The notes beneath the pieces are model-generated. The model worked only from the letters and a program-made list of their open reading frames with translations. It searched no databases and was not told where the DNA came from. A stretch of 6,105 nucleotides of DNA, taken from contig RFJN01000146.1 of assembly GCA_003694875.1 (NCBI GenBank), positions 1-6,105 of the forward strand. Direction: 5' to 3'. The translations under genes were made by a program, and so were the position numbers. Position 1 is the first letter of the stretch. Every line of letters begins with the position of its first letter. Below are positions 1 to 3,854 of the stretch, one piece after another. The DNA is from Planctomycetota bacterium (GTDB taxonomy: Bacteria; Planctomycetota; J058; J103).

Positions 1-10
1 CTCCGGTACC

Positions 11-28
11 CGGCGCCACGTGGCGCCG
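11..28. repeat. Perfect 18-bp inverted repeat upstream of feoA
   Basis: CGGCGCCACGTGGCGCCG reads identically on both strands. As RNA it could form a 7-bp all-G/C stem (CGGCGCC/GGCGCCG) closed by an ACGT tetraloop; as DNA it could be a dimeric regulator site with a CACGTG core. No T-run follows, so a classical intrinsic terminator for an upstream gene is not supported. Its distance from feoA (about 220 bases) makes a direct operator role for feoAB uncertain. The palindrome is certain; its function is unknown. Confidence 0.5.
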
Positions 29-90
29 CGACGCAACGGCACACGCAGCGAACGCAGATTTCCGATATAAACGTCTAGAGAGCGCGAATC

Positions 91-110
91 CGCCGGTGCG
101 CGCCGGTTGG
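91..110. repeat. Two tandem CGCCGGT direct repeats, 10-bp period
   Basis: CGCCGGTGCG (91-100) is followed directly by CGCCGGTTGG (101-110). The first seven bases are identical and the period is about one helical turn, so a regulator could contact both copies on one face of the helix. In DNA this GC-rich, short similar runs arise by chance, so functional significance is weak. Confidence 0.25.
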
Positions 111-144
111 CGCGAGGGTTGCTACAGCGCGGGCCTTCGCGTCC

Positions 145-160
145 GCGCGCCCGGGCGCGC
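145..160. repeat. Perfect 16-bp palindrome just upstream of the TAGAAT box
   Basis: GCGCGCCCGGGCGCGC is its own reverse complement and ends one base before TTGACC (161-166), 13 bases upstream of the TAGAAT box at 174-179. That would place it near -40 to -25 of a promoter using this box, a usual position for an operator. It does not resemble an AT-rich Fur box. It could also be chance in GC-rich DNA. Confidence 0.35.
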
Positions 161-173
161 TTGACCTTGGACA

Positions 174-184
174 TAGAATGGCGC
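174..184 (+). promoter_or_regulatory. Candidate -10 element for feoAB
   Basis: TAGAAT (174-179) followed by GGCGC differs from the sigma-70 -10 consensus by one base and is among the most A/T-rich patches of the leader. It would start transcription near 186, giving a leader of about 60 bases before feoA. No good -35 sits at 17 bp: bases 151-156 are CCGGGC, while the TTGACC at 161-166 is only 7 bp away. An activator-dependent promoter or chance are both possible. Almost the same 11-mer (TACAATGGCGC) recurs at 3799-3809 upstream of the last gene, which raises my confidence slightly. No recognisable Fur box is present. Confidence 0.35.
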
Positions 185-248
185 ACGGTGTCGCAGCGGG
201 CGAGGCCCGCCGCGGCGCGGCGCGCGAGACGATCGGGAAGGTAGCGAC

Positions 249-503
249 ATGGACGGGGTGATCGCCGATCACAGCGCCACACTGGATCAGCTCGCCACGG
301 GCGAGAGCGCTGTCGTGGCCGGGGTCAACGGCGCCGGGCTGAGCCGGCGCCGGCTGCTCGAGATGGGGTTCGTGCAGGGCACGCCGGTGCGGCTGGTGCG
401 GCGCGCTCCGCTCGGCGATCCGCTCGAGCTCGACGTCGCCGGCTACCGCCTGTCGCTGCGCGGCGAGGTGGCGGCGCACATCCACGTCCGGCGCCGCGGC
501 TGA
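249..503 (+). CDS. feoA: FeoA, small cytosolic partner of the FeoB iron transporter
   Basis: This 84-residue protein is a complete FeoA, the SH3-like accessory protein thought to bind FeoB at the cytoplasmic face and modulate its GTPase or transport activity. Its length is normal for the family (about 75-90). Family hallmarks are visible: the opening L-x-Q-L-x-x-G (from residue 12), the central RLLEMGF-x-x-GT-x-V block (residues about 35-47), the APLGDP turn (about 53-58), then GY-x-L-S-L-R and a terminal strand A-x-I-x-V. The ATG start is supported by GGGAAGG at 235-241, seven bases upstream; no other in-frame start with a ribosome site is evident. The stop lies two bases before the feoB ATG, so the two genes are surely co-transcribed and probably translationally coupled. 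I see nothing missing or unusual. Family identity is secure; the regulatory role is knowledge from other species. Confidence 0.96.
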   Translation: MDGVIADHSATLDQLATGESAVVAGVNGAGLSRRRLLEMGFVQGTPVRLVRRAPLGDPLELDVAGYRLSLRGEVAAHIHVRRRG

Positions 504-505
504 CC

Positions 506-2524
506 ATGCACACCGACGCTCCCGCGCGCCCGCGGCGCATCGCGCTCGTGGGCAACCCCAACGTGGGCAAGACCACCCTCTTCAACCGCCTCACCGGCCT
601 CCGGCAGAAGGTGGGCAACTTCCCCGGCGTGACCGTCGAGCGCAAGGTCGGCCACGCGCGGCTTCGCGGCGTCGATCACGAGGTGATCGACCTGCCGGGC
701 AGCTACAGCCTCGTGGCGGACGCGATCGACGAGGAGATCGTCGCGAAGCTGTTGTGCGAGGGCGGCGACGACCCGGCGCACCGCTGCGACTGCCCCGACG
801 TGGTGGTCGTGGTCATCGACGCCGGCAACCTGCGGCGCAACCTCTTCTTTCTCTCCGAGGTGCTCGACACCGGGCTGCCGGTCGTGGTCGCGCTCAACAT
901 GGTCGACGAGGCGCAGCGCGCCGGCATCGCGATCGACGCGCGCGCGATCGAGCGCGTGAGCGGCGTACCGTGCGTCGAGACGGTCGCGCGCCGCGGCGAG
1001 GGCATCGAGCGGCTGCTCGAGCGCGCGGTCGAGGCCGCCGAGCGCGGCGTCGCGCCGAGCCGCCGCTGGCGGCTGCCGCCCGAGGACGAACAGCGGCTCG
1101 GGGCACGGATCGACGGCGCACAGCCCCGTTGGAAGGAGCTGCAGGCGCTGCGTGCCGAGCAGCCCGACTTCCGGCAGCGGGAGATCGAGGCGCGCTACCG
1201 CTGGGCCGCCACCGCCACCGGCCCCGACGTGCAGCGGGCCGCGGCGCTGCGACGACGCAGCGACCGGATCGACCGGTGGCTGCTGCACCCGGTGATCGGT
1301 CCGCTCGCGTTCGTGCTGATCATGGGACTGCTCTTCCAGGCGGTGTTCACCTGGGCGGTGCCCGCCATGGACCTGCTCGAGCAGGGGATCGGCCAGCTCG
1401 CGGACGCGGTGCGCGGTCCGGCGCTGTGGCAGCGGCTGCTCGCCGACGGCGCGATCGCCGGTGTCGGCGCCGTCGTGGTCTTCCTGCCGCAGATCCTGAT
1501 CCTGTTCCTCGGGCTCGGGCTGCTCGAGGATACGGGCTATCTCACCCGCGCCGCCTTCATCGTGGATCGCCCCCTCAAGGCGCTCGGACTCAGCGGGCGC
1601 GCGTTCATCCCGCTCATGTCGTCGTTCGCCTGCGCGGTGCCCGGCGTCATGGCCGCGCGCGCGATCCCCGATCCCCGCGAGCGCTGGCTCACGATCTTCA
1701 TCGCGCCGCTCATGACGTGCAGCGCCCGGCTTCCGGTCTACGCGCTGCTGATCGCCGCCTTCATCCCCGACCACCGCTATCTCGGCGGTCTCGTCGGGCT
1801 GCAGGGGCTCGTGCTGCTCGCGCTGTATCTCGCGGGCATGGCGGCCGCCGCCGGCTTCGCGCTGCTCGTGGAACGCTGGCGCTCGCCGGGCCCGCGGCTG
1901 CACGGCATGCTCGAGCTGCCGCCCTACCGGCTGCCCACCGCGCGCACCGTCGCGCTGCGGCTCAAGCTGCGTGCGGGCGCCTTCCTCACCCGTGCCGGCA
2001 AGCTGATCTTTCTCGCGAGCGTGCTCATGTGGGCGCTCACCACGTTCCCGCAGACCGCGCCGCCACCCGGCGCGAGCGCGGAAGAGGCCGCTGCCGTACA
2101 GCTCGAGGCCAGCTTCGCCGGCCAGCTCGGCCGCCTCGTGGAACCGGTGTTCCGCCCCCTCGGCTTCGACTGGAAGATCGACGTCGGACTGATCAGCTCC
2201 TTCGCCGCGCGCGAGGTGTTCGTGGGCACCATGGGGGTGGTGTACTCGGTGGGCGAGGGCGCGGACGAGCACTCGAGCAGCCTGCGCGCGGCCATGGCCG
2301 CACAGCGGCATCCCGACACCGGCGCGCCCGTCTACGATCTGCCCACCGTGCTCGCACTGCTCGCCTTCTACGTGCTCGCCCTGCAGTGCGTCTCGACGAT
2401 CGCGATCGTGGCGCGCGAGACCGGCTCGTGGCGCACCCCGGCGCTGCAGTTCGTCGCCTTCACCGGCGCCGCGTGGATCGCAGCGTGGCTCACGCGCCAG
2501 ATCGCGATCGCCCTCGGCGGCTGA
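506..2524 (+). CDS. feoB: FeoB, GTPase-coupled ferrous iron transporter
   Basis: This 672-residue inner-membrane protein imports Fe2+. The N-terminal G domain has G1 GNPNVGKT (16-23), switch I NFPGVTVE (38-45, G2 Thr43), G3 DLPG (62-65), G4 NMVD (131-134) and a G5-like segment near 157-166. A helical, charged linker (about 185-255) fits the GDI-type domain. The membrane part (about 260-670) has Gate-type motifs: FACAVPGVMAARAI (374-387, Cys376) and PLMTCSARLPVY (401-412, Cys405), plus Cys628 in a late helix. GLLEDTGYLTRAAFIVD (338-354) is also typical. The order and key residues are intact, so it should be functional. It is shorter than the 773-residue E. coli protein and ends about when the last helix ends, with no Cys-rich cytoplasmic tail; no feoC follows. 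One oddity is a short insertion between G3 and G4 with Cys84, Cys94 and Cys96. The ATG lies 2 bases after the feoA stop with no clear ribosome site of its own, implying coupling. Confidence 0.98.
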   Translation: MHTDAPARPRRIALVGNPNVGKTTLFNRLTGLRQKVGNFPGVTVERKVGHARLRGVDHEVIDLPGSYSLVADAIDEEIVAKLLCEGGDDPAHRCDCPDVVVVVIDAGNLRRNLFFLSEVLDTGLPVVVALNMVDEAQRAGIAIDARAIERVSGVPCVETVARRGEGIERLLERAVEAAERGVAPSRRWRLPPEDEQRLGARIDGAQPRWKELQALRAEQPDFRQREIEARYRWAATATGPDVQRAAALRRRSDRIDRWLLHPVIGPLAFVLIMGLLFQAVFTWAVPAMDLLEQGIGQLADAVRGPALWQRLLADGAIAGVGAVVVFLPQILILFLGLGLLEDTGYLTRAAFIVDRPLKALGLSGRAFIPLMSSFACAVPGVMAARAIPDPRERWLTIFIAPLMTCSARLPVYALLIAAFIPDHRYLGGLVGLQGLVLLALYLAGMAAAAGFALLVERWRSPGPRLHGMLELPPYRLPTARTVALRLKLRAGAFLTRAGKLIFLASVLMWALTTFPQTAPPPGASAEEAAAVQLEASFAGQLGRLVEPVFRPLGFDWKIDVGLISSFAAREVFVGTMGVVYSVGEGADEHSSSLRAAMAAQRHPDTGAPVYDLPTVLALLAFYVLALQCVSTIAIVARETGSWRTPALQFVAFTGAAWIAAWLTRQIAIALGG

Positions 2525-2560
2525 TCCCCCGTTCAAGCGCCGCCGCTCGCCGACCGATCT

Positions 2561-2590
2561 CCTCCGTAGGGCCGCGCGGGAGGTGTCGCC
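2561..2590 (+). promoter_or_regulatory. alr ribosome binding site, possibly masked by a short hairpin
   Basis: GGGAGG (2578-2583) lies seven bases before the alr ATG at 2591 and fixes that start. CCTCC at 2561-2565 is the exact complement of GGAGG at 2579-2583, so a 5-bp stem with a 13-base loop could sequester the site. The stem is short and may be chance. The 66-base feoB-alr gap shows no T-tract terminator, so read-through from feoB is likely. Confidence 0.5.
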
Positions 2591-3814
2591 ATGCAGCCGC
2601 GGGTGTGGGCCGAGGTGGATCACCGCGCGATCGCGGCCAACGTGCGGACCCTGCAGAGCGTCGTCGGGCCCGGCTGCGATCTGCTCGGTGTGGTCAAGGC
2701 CGACGCGTACGGCCACGGGCTGTGCGAGGTGGCGAGCACGCTCGTGCACAGCGGCATCCGGCGGCTCGGGGTGGCGCAGCTCGCCGAGGCGCTGGCGCTG
2801 CGCGAGGCGGGGATCACCGCTTCGATCGTGCTGCTCGGCCCGCTGCTCGACGACGAGCTCGAGCCGGCGGTGCGCCACGACGTGCAGCCGACCCTGCACA
2901 CCCTCGAGCAGATCGGACCCCTCGCGCGGGCATGTGAGCGCAGCCGCCGGCGCACGCCGCTGCCGGTGCACCTGTTCGTCGATACCGGCATGGGGCGGTT
3001 CGGCTGCTCGCCGGCCGACACGCTGCGGCTCGCCACCGCGATCGCCCGCTCGGAGCGGCTCGAGCTCGCCGGGATCGCCACGCACCTCGGCTGCGCGGAC
3101 GCCCGCGACCCCCGACCGACCGAGCGACAGCTCGCCCACTTCAGCGAGCTGCTGCTCGCGCTCGCGCGCCGCGGGCTGCGGCCGCCGCTCGCCCACGCGG
3201 CCGCGAGCGCGGCGCTGCTGCGCTTCCCCTCGGCGCGCCACGAGCTGTGCCGACCGGGGCTCGCGCTGTACGGCGTCGATCCGCGCGGCGCGCGTGCGCG
3301 CGGGATCGAACTCCGCCCCGCGCTGCGGCTGTGCAGCCGGCTCGTGCTGCTCAAGCACCTGCCCGCGGGCGCGAGCGTGGGCTACGGCGCGCGCTGGCGC
3401 GCCCCCCGCCCCACCCGCCTCGGGGTCGTGGCGTGCGGCTACCACGACGGCTATCCCGTCGCTCTCAGCGGCGAGGGCGATCCCGACCGCGCGGGGCGGG
3501 TGCTCGTGCGCGGACACAGCGCAGCGGTACTCGGCCGCGTGAGCATGGACGCGCTCGCGATCGATCTGACCGAGATCCCCGAGGCGCGCGCCGGCGACAC
3601 CGTGACGCTGCTCGGTCGCGACGGCGAGCAGCGGCTGCTCGTCGAGCAGCTCGCACACCGTGCGGGCACCATCCCCTACGAGCTGCTGTGCCGTATCGGG
3701 CCGCGGGTCGAACGCCGGCATCTGCATCGGCCCGCACCGCCGCGCCCCTCCGGGCAGCCCGGACGCAGGTCCGCTCGACCGCACCCGCGCAACGCACCTA
3801 CAATGGCGCGCTGA
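2591..3814 (+). CDS. alr: Alanine racemase (PLP-dependent, fold type III)
   Basis: This 407-residue cytosolic enzyme interconverts L- and D-alanine, supplying D-alanine for peptidoglycan. The N-terminal TIM-barrel domain carries the PLP lysine Lys36 in VVKADAYGHG (34-43). Further family landmarks are VDTGMGRFG (130-138, Arg136), THLGCAD (164-170) and CRPGLALYG (220-228, Arg221, expected near the PLP pyridine nitrogen). The C-terminal beta domain has the second catalytic base Tyr265 in SVGYGARWR (262-270), CGYHDGYPV (282-290) and GRVSMD (315-320, Met319). YELLCRIGPRVERR (363-376) is the usual C-terminal end. All catalytic residues are present, so it should be active. The roughly 30 residues after it, rich in Pro and Arg, are unusual; typical family members have about 360-390 residues. 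The start is set by the GGGAGG site. Whether this is the biosynthetic (Alr) or catabolic (DadX) type cannot be told; no dadA neighbour is visible, favouring biosynthetic. Linkage to feoAB is not a pairing I know. Confidence 0.96.
   Translation: MQPRVWAEVDHRAIAANVRTLQSVVGPGCDLLGVVKADAYGHGLCEVASTLVHSGIRRLGVAQLAEALALREAGITASIVLLGPLLDDELEPAVRHDVQPTLHTLEQIGPLARACERSRRRTPLPVHLFVDTGMGRFGCSPADTLRLATAIARSERLELAGIATHLGCADARDPRPTERQLAHFSELLLALARRGLRPPLAHAAASAALLRFPSARHELCRPGLALYGVDPRGARARGIELRPALRLCSRLVLLKHLPAGASVGYGARWRAPRPTRLGVVACGYHDGYPVALSGEGDPDRAGRVLVRGHSAAVLGRVSMDALAIDLTEIPEARAGDTVTLLGRDGEQRLLVEQLAHRAGTIPYELLCRIGPRVERRHLHRPAPPRPSGQPGRRSARPHPRNAPTMAR
3774..3809 (+). promoter_or_regulatory. Candidate promoter inside the end of alr for the AsmA-like gene
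   Basis: TACAAT (3799-3804) followed by GGCGC matches five of six bases of the -10 consensus. A weak -35 such as CTCGAC (3774-3779, 19 bp away) or TCGACC (3775-3780, 18 bp) is available. Transcription would begin near 3811 and leave a leader of about 40 bases before the GTG at 3852. The element overlaps the last codons of alr. It shares an 11-base core with the box at 174-184 except for one base. It could supply the downstream gene independently of read-through. Confidence 0.4.
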
Positions 3815-3838
3815 GACGCGGGCGGGACCGCGTCGGCT

Positions 3839-3854
3839 GAGGAGCGACGGGGTG
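3839..3854 (+). promoter_or_regulatory. Ribosome binding site that sets a GTG start
   Basis: GAGGAG (3839-3844) is seven bases from GTG (3852-3854). This strong Shine-Dalgarno match, directly followed by a codon run encoding a basic stretch and a membrane helix, decides the start of the last gene. No in-frame ATG with a comparable site lies upstream. Confidence 0.75.

Noticed and set aside
11..28. Intrinsic terminator of an upstream gene
   Set aside because: A stable stem-loop is possible, but the following bases (CGACGCAACG) have no T-tract.
66..71. TATAAA as a -10 box for a promoter further upstream of feoA
   Set aside because: The base match is fair, but the position 17 bp upstream (ACGCAG, 43-48) has no -35 likeness, and it would leave a leader of about 170 bases. 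Nothing else supports it.
1..164. End of an upstream gene or start of a divergent gene in bases 1-164
   Set aside because: The plus frames stay open to stops near 68, 76 and 162, but the stretches are too short to show coding character. No minus-strand start with a clear ribosome site was found. Cannot be decided from this window.
161..179. TTGACC and TAGAAT as a -35/-10 pair
   Set aside because: Only 7 bp separate them, too close for sigma-70; only the -10-like box was kept, at low confidence.
179..195. Sigma-54 promoter (TGGCGCACGGTGTCGCA)
   Set aside because: It resembles TGGCAC-N5-TTGCA, but the GG and GC elements are 13 rather than 12 bases apart and the -12 half is TCGCA, so it does not meet the strict spacing.
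1..248. Fur box or riboswitch in the feoA leader
   Set aside because: I looked for an AT-rich GATAATGATAATCATTATC-like site and for known riboswitch cores and found no match.
754..2937. A plus-strand 727-codon frame overlapping feoB and alr
   Set aside because: It is a shifted frame of two securely identified genes, has an extreme Arg/Ala composition and crosses the feoB-alr boundary with no motif.
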